Shown here piece after piece: positions 52,413 to 61,220 of a stretch of 64,000 nt of DNA. The position numbers and the translations under genes are program-made. The notes under the pieces are model-generated. The model had not been told where the DNA came from, made no database searches, and was given only the letters and a program-made list of their open reading frames with translations. Source of the stretch: Paenibacillus solani. GTDB lineage: Bacteria > Bacillota > Bacilli > Paenibacillales > Paenibacillaceae. Every line of letters begins with the position of its first letter. Position 1 is the stretch's first letter. The stretch is from assembly GCF_001277345.1 (NCBI RefSeq), contig NZ_LIUT01000001.1:3484676-3548675 (forward strand), in the 5' to 3' direction.

Positions 52413-53513
52413 TCATTCTAAAGCCTCCGATACATTATATGGACATATTAACAGCGCTTCCTGGATTGTCTCCGCTACAATCTCTGCTGCCAGCTGTCCC
52501 GAAGTGAGCCCTCTGGTGCCTTGTCCCGCCCACAAGGACATATATTCCGGATTGCCCTGGCGGGCAGCAGCATTCCGGATGTCACGGGTCACCGTATTCT
52601 GTGTAGGAAAAGGCAGCGGCTTTACACCACTTGCGTCCCAGCGCCGGATGAATGAATTGCTGATCCCTCTTGCCGGCCGCCCCGAGAACGCTTTGGTGAT
52701 GACAGTGCTCTCTTCCGTACTCTGCAGTAGCGCGTGCTTATAAGCCTCATGGGCACCGGATTCCACCGCAGTTAGGAACCTCGTCCCCATCTGCACACCT
52801 TGTGCTCCCAGAACTAGGGAGGCTACAAGTCCGCGTCCATCCATCACGCCGCCAGCGGCAATAACGGGTATGTTAATGCGATCCACAATTTGCGGCACCA
52901 ATGCAAACAACCCAATTTGGGCACCGAACGGATGCTCGGTGATATCAAACGTTCCTCGATGCCCTCCCGCTTCGCCGCCTTGAGCTACGATGGCATCACA
53001 GCCTGCTTGCTCTGCCAAGATCGCTTCCCGCACAGTTGTTACCATACCGACAACACGAAGCTTGGATGCTTTGGCCTGCTGCATAAGAGGTTCGGCCAGA
53101 ATCCCGAATGCCGTACTAATGACAGGCACCTGTTCTTCAAGGAGAACCGCAAATTGCTCCTCAAACCAATCCGGGGTGGTTACTTCTTGCGCATCCGAAT
53201 GGGGTATGCCAAGATCATCCCTCATTCCATTTAACTCTCGCTGAACTTCTTCGATTCGGTCACAGCAATCCGTGGACCGGGAGGCGAAGAGGTTGACGGC
53301 AAAAGGCTTATCCGTCAGCTTTCGAATTTCCCTAATGCTATGACGGATCGCTTCCGGCTCCATATAAGCCGCCCCAAGTGTACCAAGTCCGCCTGCATCG
53401 GATACGGCGGCGACAAGCTCAACTGTCGTCGGCCCTCCGGCCATCCCTGCCAAAATGAGCGGATAGCGAATGCCAAGCAGATGACAAACATCGGTCTGGA
53501 GTTGAATATTCAT
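52413..53513 (-). CDS. Nitronate monooxygenase (NMO class)
   Basis: This 366-aa FMN-dependent TIM-barrel enzyme opens LLGIRYPLILAGMAGGPTTV and shows GGLGTLGAAYM, the phosphate-binding VAQGGEAGGHRG and VIAAGGVMDGRG, then GVQMGTRFL. It oxidises alkyl nitronates such as propionate-3-nitronate, a plant and microbial toxin, or acts as a related NAD(P)H:quinone reductase. The catalytic His is expected in the GGH segment. It starts with ATG 53513 and is followed by the LuxR/MalT-type gene on the same strand. Confidence 0.88.
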   Translation of the reverse strand: MNIQLQTDVCHLLGIRYPLILAGMAGGPTTVELVAAVSDAGGLGTLGAAYMEPEAIRHSIREIRKLTDKPFAVNLFASRSTDCCDRIEEVQRELNGMRDDLGIPHSDAQEVTTPDWFEEQFAVLLEEQVPVISTAFGILAEPLMQQAKASKLRVVGMVTTVREAILAEQAGCDAIVAQGGEAGGHRGTFDITEHPFGAQIGLFALVPQIVDRINIPVIAAGGVMDGRGLVASLVLGAQGVQMGTRFLTAVESGAHEAYKHALLQSTEESTVITKAFSGRPARGISNSFIRRWDASGVKPLPFPTQNTVTRDIRNAAARQGNPEYMSLWAGQGTRGLTSGQLAAEIVAETIQEALLICPYNVSEALE

Positions 53514-53584
53514 GTTCTCTCTTACTCTCCTTTATAAATATAATTATGAGTCTATCGATCCCATGAACTTCTATTATAAAAAAA

Positions 53585-53616
53585 GCCGCCAAGCACTTAA
53601 AAAAGTGTTTAGCGGC
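53585..53616 (-). terminator. Terminator of tyrS
   Basis: GCCGC-N3-CACTT / AAGTG-N4-GCGGC arms are followed on the minus strand by TTTTTTT. Confidence 0.85.
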
Positions 53617-53685
53617 CCATTACAGCATGGAAGCCAGGACTGCCCCCCTCCTGAACCCATCAGGAATTATGTTAAGCAGCGTGTT

Positions 53686-54945
53686 CTAGGACATTTTCAC
53701 CAAGCTGTAGTTTTTCTTACCTTTGCGAATGATGATAAACCGGCCGCCGATCGCCTGGTCGGCTGTCACTTCGTGACCCACGTCGCTAACACGTTCGCCA
53801 TTCATCGAGATTGCGCCTTTGGTAATATCCTCACGAGCTTGCCGCTTGGATGGCTCGATGCCCAGATCCACAAGCCAGTCCACGATATTCTTCGTCTCAG
53901 GTGTCGCTTCGAATGTCGGCATCTCTTTGAAGCCCTGTTCGATTTCATCCGCCGTGAGCGATTTAATATCCCCGCTGAACAAAGCCGCCGTAATGCGCTT
54001 GGCCTGCTCCAGCATCTCCTCACCGTGAACAAACCTCGTCATCTCTTCAGCCAGCATTTTTTGCGCTTCGCGTTTATGCGGCTCAGTCTGCACTTTCTCG
54101 GCCAATTCATCAATTTGCTCTTTGGTCAAGAAGGTGAAGTATTTCAAGTATTTCACAACATCACGGTCGTCCGTGTTGGCCCAGAACTGGTAGAACTCGA
54201 ACGGCGTCGTTTTGTTCGGATCAAGCCAGATCGCGCCGCCGGCCGTTTTGCCGAATTTCGTTCCGTCTGCTTTCAGCATGAGCGGGATGGTCAGTCCGAA
54301 TGCTTTGGCCTCAGGTCCTTCCTTCTTCCGAATCAAATCCAGACCACTTGTAATGTTCCCCCATTGATCCGAACCACCGATTTGCAGCTGCACGTCTTCA
54401 TTCTGGTACAGATGCAGGTAGTCTACCGACTGCAGGATCTGGTAAGAGAATTCCGTGAAGGAAATACCGCTATCAAGTCGACTTGCCACTACATCCTTCG
54501 CCAGCATGGAGTTAATGCTGAAGTTCTTGCCGAAGTCACGCAGAAATTCGATAATGTTAATTTTATGCGTCCAGTCATAGTTGTTAACCATGCGGATTTG
54601 ATTGTCGCCCTCAGTCACGAAGAGCTTCTTCATTTGGCCGGTCAATGCATCCACGTTTGCTTGGACCTGCTCCAGCGTCTGCAGTGAGCGCTCCGTTTGA
54701 CGACCGCTTGGATCGCCAATGGTTCCGGTGGCGCCGCCGATCAGAATGACCGGCCGATGACCAGCAAGCTGGAAGCGTTTGAGCATGATAAAGGGAATCA
54801 AGTGACCGATATGCATGCTGTCGCCAGTTGGATCCACGCCGCAGTACAGCGAGATTGATTTTTCATTCGTAAGCTCCCGGAGACCTTCGGCATCCGTCTG
54901 TTGGTTAATCGCATCGCGCCATTCAAGTTCATCGATAATATTCAC
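53686..54945 (-). CDS. tyrS: Tyrosyl-tRNA synthetase
   Basis: This 419-aa class Ic synthetase has the HIGH motif SMHIGHLIPFIM, the tyrosine pocket YQILQSVDYLHLYQ and GGSDQWGNITSG. The KMSKS equivalent is KFGKT. The C-terminal S4 RNA-binding domain (about residues 350-415) includes PSKRQAREDITKGAISMNGE. It charges tRNA-Tyr. Length is normal. Expression is controlled by a tyrosine T-box leader and its own promoter upstream. Confidence 0.96.
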   Translation of the reverse strand: MNIIDELEWRDAINQQTDAEGLRELTNEKSISLYCGVDPTGDSMHIGHLIPFIMLKRFQLAGHRPVILIGGATGTIGDPSGRQTERSLQTLEQVQANVDALTGQMKKLFVTEGDNQIRMVNNYDWTHKINIIEFLRDFGKNFSINSMLAKDVVASRLDSGISFTEFSYQILQSVDYLHLYQNEDVQLQIGGSDQWGNITSGLDLIRKKEGPEAKAFGLTIPLMLKADGTKFGKTAGGAIWLDPNKTTPFEFYQFWANTDDRDVVKYLKYFTFLTKEQIDELAEKVQTEPHKREAQKMLAEEMTRFVHGEEMLEQAKRITAALFSGDIKSLTADEIEQGFKEMPTFEATPETKNIVDWLVDLGIEPSKRQAREDITKGAISMNGERVSDVGHEVTADQAIGGRFIIIRKGKKNYSLVKMS

Positions 54946-55013
54946 AGCGTTAACACTCCTTCAGTTCATTGGTATCCTTATAACGAAACGTCCATTGCCG
55001 TTGAAAAACAAAA

Positions 55014-55281
55014 AATCGCCCCTTGTCTGTTATAGACATAGGGACGATTATTAACCGTGTTACCACCCAGATTGCACAAATGATCTACAGCGTTTGCTGC
55101 GTGTCATTCATGCCGCTCATTCGACGAGATATCGTTCGTCATTACCGCTCGGCATTACCCGAGATACTCCAGAGTGTAATTCGCTGCCTTGGTGTGTACC
55201 GGGTTTCATCAACCCCCGGCTTTCTGGAACAGGGACCAAGCTGCTACTGGGCTCTTTCAACGTATGTCGCTTATAAGATTA
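55014..55281 (-). ncRNA. T-box leader of tyrS (tyrosine specifier)
   Basis: The minus strand carries the core CTGGGTGGTAACACGG (about 55054-55069), followed by the terminator stem AATCGCC...GGGACGATT (55014-55049) and an A/T-rich end (TTTTTTG). The specifier loop GAATTACAC holds TAC (55178-55176), the Tyr codon, with a purine next. Uncharged tRNA-Tyr should allow read-through into tyrS. Confidence 0.9.
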
Positions 55282-55286
55282 CAGAC

Positions 55287-55315
55287 AGTATAGTGAATTA
55301 ATAATTTGATGTCAA
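55287..55315 (-). promoter_or_regulatory. Promoter of the tyrS T-box transcript
   Basis: TTGACA (55315-55310), 17 bases, TATACT (55292-55287), read leftward: a near-consensus sigma-A promoter placed just before Stem I. The stretch 55316-55497 shows no gene. Confidence 0.85.
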
Positions 55316-55497
55316 CTGCCATCAGTCGAAGACAGCCATTCAGTATTATCTCATATGTACACTCATAAGGGCCAGGCTGCTGAATTGACCTGCTCTTTCT
55401 GGCATAGCTCCGCCTAGGGGCGATGAGCGCTGTGTCATTACATATTTTAAACACATAAAATAACTTTATCATAACAAGCATACTGGCGGGATATGAA

Positions 55498-56740
55498 TTG
55501 GACGAATATACAAGAAATTCCTTCGAGCTAGGTCAAAATGGGAAAGTAGAGGGTTTTCACAGGAGCATTTGGGAGTGGGAAGCTTCCATTAACAACGAAA
55601 TACAACCTTCTGTGGATGATCGGCGCATCATTCCGTTTGATTTTAGTGGGCCTTCTGTTTACAGGGCTCCTAACAGCATTGAATCGAGGATTCATCACCA
55701 TTTAACACCCTATACAATCCAGCCCATTGGCGGCTTTGTCGCCGTTATCCCCTACGGGCGATTATGGGGGCCGACAGGCTCTGTCCTCTCAACAGAAGGA
55801 AAGCTCATCCATGATCTTTCGCCGGAATACGATGAGAAGCTGAACCGAATGATGACCCCTGAAGAACATCCCGCATTAAGCAGGAGAAGTGATCAGGATC
55901 AGCAGCATGTTCCCGGAACCGTTGCTGCTCTAACTTTTTGCGGTATTCATAATTATTTTCATTGGTTATATGATGTGCTCCCCAGATTTTATATGCTTCA
56001 GTGCACCGGGTGTTCTTGTCACAGCCTGATTATGAATCCGAATCCGTATCGGTTCTTTGTTGAAGAGACGCTGACCATGCTGGGGATATCCGAACCGACA
56101 GTGATGCGAACACACAATCATTTCAATATTCAAGCAGACCGGGTAATTATGCCTTCCTTCATGATGAACTCCCACTACCCAGCTGGACCCCTTCGCTTTT
56201 CGTAGGATGCTCCTGCCAAAAAGGGATACATCTGTCATTACACCTGAACGCTTCTATATTTCACGAAAAAAAGCATCCGTACGCAGGATCATTAACGAAA
56301 ATGAAGTGATCCACTGTTTGGAGGCGCATGGCTTCGTTTCCCTTTGTCTCGAAGATTGGACTGTGGCTCAGCAAATAAAGATGTTCGCGTCTGCCAAAGC
56401 CATCGTAGGGCAGCATGGAGCGGGAATGAGCAACCTTGCTTTTTGTACACCAGGTACCCGGGTAATTGAAATTTTTCATATTCACCATGTTGTCCCGACC
56501 TATTGGATGATCAGCAATCACAATGATCTGAATTATTACATGTTGTATGGACAAATGCCCGAGTCCACCTCCGTTAACTTCCCCGGATTAGAAGATTATT
56601 TCGTGGATACGGCGTTTAGAGCAAACCCTTCGCTTAGCCGGGTTGAATTAGGTTGGTGCATTTCCCTTGCTAAGGCTTCAGGTGTTCAATGGCTTGGTGC
56701 CTTATTAAGGATATCTAAGGACGGTACTCTGGACGGTTAG
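55498..56740 (+). pseudogene. Family 61 glycosyltransferase gene split by a frameshift
   Basis: Two consecutive frames (55498-56205 and 56207-56740) together give one GT61/DUF563 protein of about 410 residues. The first holds the N-terminal part and TFCGIHNYFHWLYDVLPRFY. The second holds ERFYISRKKASVRRIINENE and the conserved AKAIVGQHGAGMSNLAFCTP. Removing one C from the CCCC run at 56188-56191 joins them (PFAFRRMLLPKRD). The start is unclear: TTG 55498, or ATG 55493 in another frame. The family transfers sugars in cell-surface glycan synthesis. It may be a true pseudogene or a sequencing error. Confidence 0.8.
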
Positions 56741-56983
56741 ATCAGTTCATCAAAGGGAGCTTGGCTGAGACAAATTTTCACGAGTAAGTATCACTATATG
56801 TTTAGATAGGGAGCTCTTTGGCAGCGCTTTTGTTGTCTAAGGGCTCCTTGGCATGGATCGGCAAAAAATAGTAAAATATAATATAAAATAACTAATCATC
56901 AATATATTACGTTCTTAATATTAACGTTAACAACTGTTTCAAGAACAGTACTATCACATCTATAAAAAAGGAGATTGATACAA

Positions 56984-58702
56984 GTGCCCCTCCTCACAAA
57001 CGAAAATATAAATCTTATTTTTCCTCATGGTATAGAAATGAAAGGAGTAGGATTAACTGAGCAGGACTTCAATGAGCTAGAACTTAACGCCATCATTCAC
57101 ATGATAGACAATAACCATAAACACTTTAACGATATTCGAAATATTTTTAGACAACTAAGCGTAGATCCTGAAACAATTAAGTTCAGGTTAGATATTGTAG
57201 AAGACTTGTTAAATAACTCTGAGTTGTTGCTATGTCTAGAAGAGAGTTTATCTATCATTGCTGATATGCGGTTTGTTTCTGGAAAGTATTCCAGCGTAAG
57301 TGTTGATATGCTGCAAACCGTATCGAGAATCAAGGAGCTAAGTATATATGTCGATTTTGTTCAACAATTACTTAAAGCCTTTACCGAAGCCCATTTAAAA
57401 TCCGAAGGACTTATTCGTCTGAGAGATCGTATTATTCAAATTTCCGAAGATATCGACTTTAAAAACTTATCCGAACAGCTTCCTATACTACAAAAAGGGC
57501 TAGATTCAATTTCGAGCGTAACCATCGGCATTAACTTTGATGCTCAATTAAACCCTGTTGAAGCAACACTTATTTCTATTAACGATAAGAAATTTTCTGG
57601 AAATTCTCTTCTCGGCAAACTTTTTGCAAGCGGTAAGGAGTACCAAGGTATATCCGAGTTGTACAAAAACCCTGAACATATGGAAACCGTACATATTTCT
57701 AAAAATGACACTTCCACTTATGACATGTCACCAGAAGAGACTGAACTGCGAAGAATATTATTCCGTGATCTAAAAAAGGTGCTTAAGCATGTTTTGAAAC
57801 CGATTCAACCGATGGTTGAAAGATATGCTTATCTGCATTTTAACTGGATTCTTTCGCTAGAGACGGATATAGCCTTTTATGTTGGGGCTGTTAAATTTAT
57901 CAATAAATTGCGAGATTGGGGCATGCCAATGTCCAGACCTACTCTGCTTCCATCTGAGGAACGCAAAACCCGCTTGAAAGGAAATTATAATCTTAATCTT
58001 GCACTTAGACTGTCAACTCGATATGAGGATGGCAAATTGGGGGACCATATCGTAACCAATGACGTTAACTTTGACGATCATGGACGGATATTTATTCTAA
58101 CAGGACCTAACTCTGGAGGAAAAACGACATATGCCCAAGCGATCGGCTTGACGCAAGTTCTAATGCAGGCTGGGTTATATGTTCCTTGTGTTGAAGCCGA
58201 AATGAGTCCTGTGGATGGACTTTATCCTTATTTTAACGTGGAGGAAAACTCCAGCATGGAGACGGGACGGCTAGGCGTGGAATCCAAAAAAATAGGTGAA
58301 ATTTTTCAGAACGCAACACCAAACAGTTTGATTTTACTTAATGAATCTTTCTCTTCAACCAGTCCAGGGGAAAGTCTCTATTTAATGAAAGATATTGTGT
58401 GTGCGCTTAAATTGTTAGGTCTTCGTGCTGTTATCGCTACACATCTGCATGAACTGGCAGAAAGCGTAAATGAAATTAATGCCCAGCAAGCCGGTGATAG
58501 CAAGCTCATCAGCATGGTAGCAGGGATTAAAGAAGGAATCGATCATCATTTAACCGAATCCAATCGCTCTTATAAAGTAACTCCCGGAAAGCCGCAAGGA
58601 CAAAGCTTCGCAAGAGATATCGCCCGACAGTACGGCATAAGTTTGAAGCAGCTCACCCAAACCATCCATGAACGAAATCTTGTTACAATTCCCTCTGAAT
58701 AA
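56984..58702 (+). CDS. MutS-domain-V family ATPase (non-canonical MutS homologue)
   Basis: This 572-aa protein has a helical core/lever region (residues 20-330) and a C-terminal MutS ATPase. Walker A is TGPNSGGKTT; then ENSSMETGRLGVESKKIGEI, a Walker B-like LILLNESFSSTSP, and the H-loop ATHLHEL. It lacks the MutS mismatch-binding domain I, the connector domain, and the Smr nuclease of MutS2. In Walker B the usual Asp is Asn. It is thus a third type of MutS relative, with unknown DNA target. AAGGAG ten bases before GTG 56984 fixes the start. The A/T-rich promoter region 56860-56970 is unlike its neighbours. A damaged second copy of its 5' end lies at 61967-62054. Confidence 0.82.
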   Translation: MPLLTNENINLIFPHGIEMKGVGLTEQDFNELELNAIIHMIDNNHKHFNDIRNIFRQLSVDPETIKFRLDIVEDLLNNSELLLCLEESLSIIADMRFVSGKYSSVSVDMLQTVSRIKELSIYVDFVQQLLKAFTEAHLKSEGLIRLRDRIIQISEDIDFKNLSEQLPILQKGLDSISSVTIGINFDAQLNPVEATLISINDKKFSGNSLLGKLFASGKEYQGISELYKNPEHMETVHISKNDTSTYDMSPEETELRRILFRDLKKVLKHVLKPIQPMVERYAYLHFNWILSLETDIAFYVGAVKFINKLRDWGMPMSRPTLLPSEERKTRLKGNYNLNLALRLSTRYEDGKLGDHIVTNDVNFDDHGRIFILTGPNSGGKTTYAQAIGLTQVLMQAGLYVPCVEAEMSPVDGLYPYFNVEENSSMETGRLGVESKKIGEIFQNATPNSLILLNESFSSTSPGESLYLMKDIVCALKLLGLRAVIATHLHELAESVNEINAQQAGDSKLISMVAGIKEGIDHHLTESNRSYKVTPGKPQGQSFARDIARQYGISLKQLTQTIHERNLVTIPSE

Positions 58703-58719
58703 TTTTCACGATAAAAAAT

Positions 58720-58787
58720 CCCCTCCAGCAGACAACATCTAAGTCCCATCTTAATAGATGTCTCTTTTCTGTTGTCTACCATGAGGG
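58720..58787. terminator. Large hairpin after the MutS-like gene and the 172-aa gene
   Basis: Nested pairs CCCTC/GAGGG, AGACAAC/GTTGTCT and ACATCTAA/TTAATAGATGT form a long imperfect stem between convergent genes. The minus-strand side is followed by TTTTTT, so it mainly terminates the 172-aa protein's transcript. Confidence 0.55.
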
Positions 58788-58860
58788 CATATCATATCAA
58801 TCAAGTTTGGCTTATCGGTGATTCTCTTGAACGTCTCCCCGTCTTTCCCCTAGGACTAAT

Positions 58861-59379
58861 CTAGACATCTCCACCATTAGCATTTTCCATTGTTTTGATT
58901 TGCCGGATCCCTTGCATAATCCGTCCTCTGTCACTTTCTCTCAATGTATAGAGTACTGGTGCTGAGGGAATTTCGAATTTCAGATGAGAGTGAGGAATTT
59001 CAGTCAATATTGTCCCGACAATATGGCCATCTGTGCGACGGATGACATTCCAGAATATTCTTGACCTGTTATTCTCGGCGCCCCATTTTTCAAGCGAGTT
59101 TCGAAATAGCAAGCATTGACCTATAATGAAGTCATTTTCCTCCACAGGCTCCATGGAGACTAATCCAGCCTCCTCTAAACACTTAAATAATGGAGGCATC
59201 AGCCGATCCAAATACATCCCATAAGCCGCATCCTCAATTTCGCGAAAAGCATCCGTTAACTCCTCAAACATCGATTCATATAAGGAATACCAGATGGAAT
59301 CGATATACCGATTGCCTTCATTGCCGATATCTTCAATCGACATGGCATAACGGAATTGGGGCAATTGTTCAGTCATCAT
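58861..59379 (-). CDS. Hypothetical protein (172 aa) divergent from the double-MerR regulator
   Basis: I do not recognise the family. The protein is acidic and mostly mixed alpha/beta without TM segments or signal. Its first half is helical (SIEDIGNEGNRYIDSIWYSL, FEELTDAFREIEDAAYGMYL). The second half has strands around NSLEKWGAENNRSRIFWNVI and HIVGTILTEIPHSHLKFEIP, faintly like small ligand-binding or acetyltransferase-type sheets. AAGGAGG six bases before ATG 59379 gives a clear start. It is divergent from the double-MerR gene with about 90-150 bases between, so it is probably that regulator's target. Confidence 0.6.
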   Translation of the reverse strand: MMTEQLPQFRYAMSIEDIGNEGNRYIDSIWYSLYESMFEELTDAFREIEDAAYGMYLDRLMPPLFKCLEEAGLVSMEPVEENDFIIGQCLLFRNSLEKWGAENNRSRIFWNVIRRTDGHIVGTILTEIPHSHLKFEIPSAPVLYTLRESDRGRIMQGIRQIKTMENANGGDV

Positions 59380-59470
59380 GACTGACCTCCTTAATTCGTG
59401 ATAACCCCATTGTAAAACATTCAAGCAAATTGAAAGGTTTTGTGTGAATAGAGCAGGTAATTAATGGACT

Positions 59471-60223
59471 GTGGAGAATAAACCTTACTTATGTTTTAAC
59501 GTTCTAAGGCGAAAGGATGGCGAGAGCTTGCGCCCGAAAAAAACTGCAGAAAAGTTCAAAATGAGTGCCAGCACATTGCGAAATTATGAAGCAAAAGGAT
59601 TAATACCACCTGCTGAGCGTTCGCCCAATGGCTATAGAATGTACACTTTACAGCATGAGATGTATTTAGCATGCATTCAGGCCATGGCTCCCGCGTTTGG
59701 TATGGAAGTGACAACAGGAGTGCTTCATTCTTTACTAAGAAGCGAGTGGGACAAGGCTCTCTGGATCGTTAGGGAGAAGGAGGTTATCTTATATGAAGAA
59801 AAAAAGAAAGTAGAGCAGCTTAAGAAGGAGCTGGAGGAATACTTCAATACGGGTCAAGGATTCAGCAACGAAAAAAGATTTAGCATTCATGAGGTCTCAT
59901 CGCAGACAGGAGTCCAAAAAACAGCCATTCGCTACTGGGAGAAAGACGGATTTTTCACAGCTGAGAGAAATCCTGAAAATGATTACCGTTTATATAACGA
60001 AACTGATTTGGTAAAAATTAAATTTATTCAAGTACTACAAAACTGTGTGTATTCAGAGGACACCGTTGCTCTAAAACAATCGATAAAAATGTTAGATCAA
60101 TATAATGTAGAAGAAATTTCGAAACTTTCAGACCAAGTTATAACCTATTTAAACAAGACAATCAGGTCCCAGATGCAAGCAATGGCCCCCCTCTGTGAAT
60201 TAGTGGATTTTATAACGTCCTAG
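59471..60223 (+). CDS. Transcriptional regulator with two MerR-type DNA-binding domains
   Basis: This 250-aa protein has a first MerR HTH at about residues 20-70 (LRPKKTAEKFKMSASTLRNY, EAKGLIPPAERSPNGYRMYT), then a Lys/Glu-rich coiled coil (105-127). A second MerR HTH follows at about 137-190 (RFSIHEVSSQTGVQKTAIRY, WEKDGFFTAERNPENDYRLY), then a helical C-terminus. Classical MerR proteins have one HTH per chain and dimerise through the coiled coil. Two per chain imply a different binding mode. GTG 59471 has a weak ribosome site; TTG 59528 with AAAGGA ten bases upstream is a good alternative. Its stop overlaps the condensation-domain remnant by four bases, tail to tail. Confidence 0.75.
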   Translation: MENKPYLCFNVLRRKDGESLRPKKTAEKFKMSASTLRNYEAKGLIPPAERSPNGYRMYTLQHEMYLACIQAMAPAFGMEVTTGVLHSLLRSEWDKALWIVREKEVILYEEKKKVEQLKKELEEYFNTGQGFSNEKRFSIHEVSSQTGVQKTAIRYWEKDGFFTAERNPENDYRLYNETDLVKIKFIQVLQNCVYSEDTVALKQSIKMLDQYNVEEISKLSDQVITYLNKTIRSQMQAMAPLCELVDFITS

Positions 60224-61206
60224 CCTATTCTCCATTGATAAAACATGCTATAGTTCAATATCAGTTCCGAAAAAAATATTATCCATAAAAAGCTGCTCAA
60301 ATCGAGCAGCTTCAGGCTTGAAAACAAGCCGAATATTTCCTTTTCGTGCCTTCCGGATCGGTTGAACACAGGTGTGCCAATAACGAGATCATCCCTTTTC
60401 AAGTTAAGATGCAGGTAGAGGAGGATTAGTCCGGTAAATATCGTGTTATCTGAGCAGTCCAGCTTATTCATGAGCTGTTTCAACTTAGCTGAAAGCGAAT
60501 GACCCAGCAAATAAGAGCTGCGCGCTCCTGCAATTTGGTCAGGATCATCCTCGAACATTGGAACTGGCAATGTGCGGAACTGCTCCTTCCAAAATCGGCG
60601 ATCGCGATCACTTCGTGCAGACGCAAAATAAGCCTCTTCTTGCTCGGTGACGCAGTATAAATAACCCGCTGGATCCTCTTTTGCGATACCACGCTCTTCT
60701 TTATTCAGCTCGTTCATATATAAATCTCCAATCGCCCTCGTAAGCAGCTGTGCGGACCATCCGTCCCCAATCATATGATGGAATTTGGTTAGGAATCCGC
60801 CAGACTCGCTACTAACCCGGAACATCGTAAACTCAAACAGCTGTTCATCAGTATAAGCGATTGGCTCTCTCGTATTTTGATCCAGCCATTCATCCATTGC
60901 TCTAGTCGGTTCAGCCATCGCCGAGAAGTCGCAAATGCCGATTTCAAAATTAAAATCTCCCATTCTTGCATATTGCCTGATCTCTTCTCCTACCTCTGTA
61001 AATCGCAAACGAAATGCTTCATTCCTGCTAACAAAAGCCATGATGGCCCTTTTAAGCAGGACGAAATCGACGTTGCCATCAATCATGCTTACGAAGCCGA
61101 CGACGTTAATGGGAGTATTCAGATGCCGCATCTCAAAGTAGCTGAAACGTTTCTGCTAATGGCTTAATGGTACGGTGTTAATGCTGTCCAATACAGTCTT
61201 CATCAT
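60220..61206 (-). pseudogene. NRPS condensation-domain remnant with an in-frame stop
   Basis: From ATG 61206 (GGGGGAG six bases upstream) the frame reads MMKTVLDSINTVPLSH, then TAG at 61158-61156, then continues in the same frame as QKRFSYFEMRHLNTPINVVG and 280 further residues. This is a condensation domain: the start motif is LSH-x-QKRF-x-Y-x-E, the catalytic His motif HHMIGDG is intact, and GTPVFNRSGRHEKEIFGLF is the late motif. The domain then breaks off into hairpin sequence, so roughly 150 C-terminal residues are missing. No adenylation or carrier domain is nearby. It looks like the leftover 5' piece of a peptide synthetase gene. Confidence 0.8.
60290..60312 (-). terminator. Terminator-like hairpin inside the 3' end of the condensation-domain remnant
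   Basis: Perfect arms AAGCTGCTC / GAGCAGCTT around AAATC are followed on the minus strand by TTTTATGG. A second small stem GGCTTG-AAAA-CAAGCC sits next to it. The remnant's odd last 33 residues are translated from these hairpins. Confidence 0.7.
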
Positions 61207-61220
61207 GATGAACTCCCCCA

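Noticed and set aside
53512-54687. A 391-codon open frame on the plus strand
   Set aside because: It is the antisense of tyrS, whose motifs, length and T-box leader are unambiguous. It has no ribosome site and no protein family pattern.
56810-56849. Hairpin after the GT61 pseudogene as a terminator
   Set aside because: GGAGC-x-CTT / AAG-x-GCTCC can pair, but no T tract follows on either strand.
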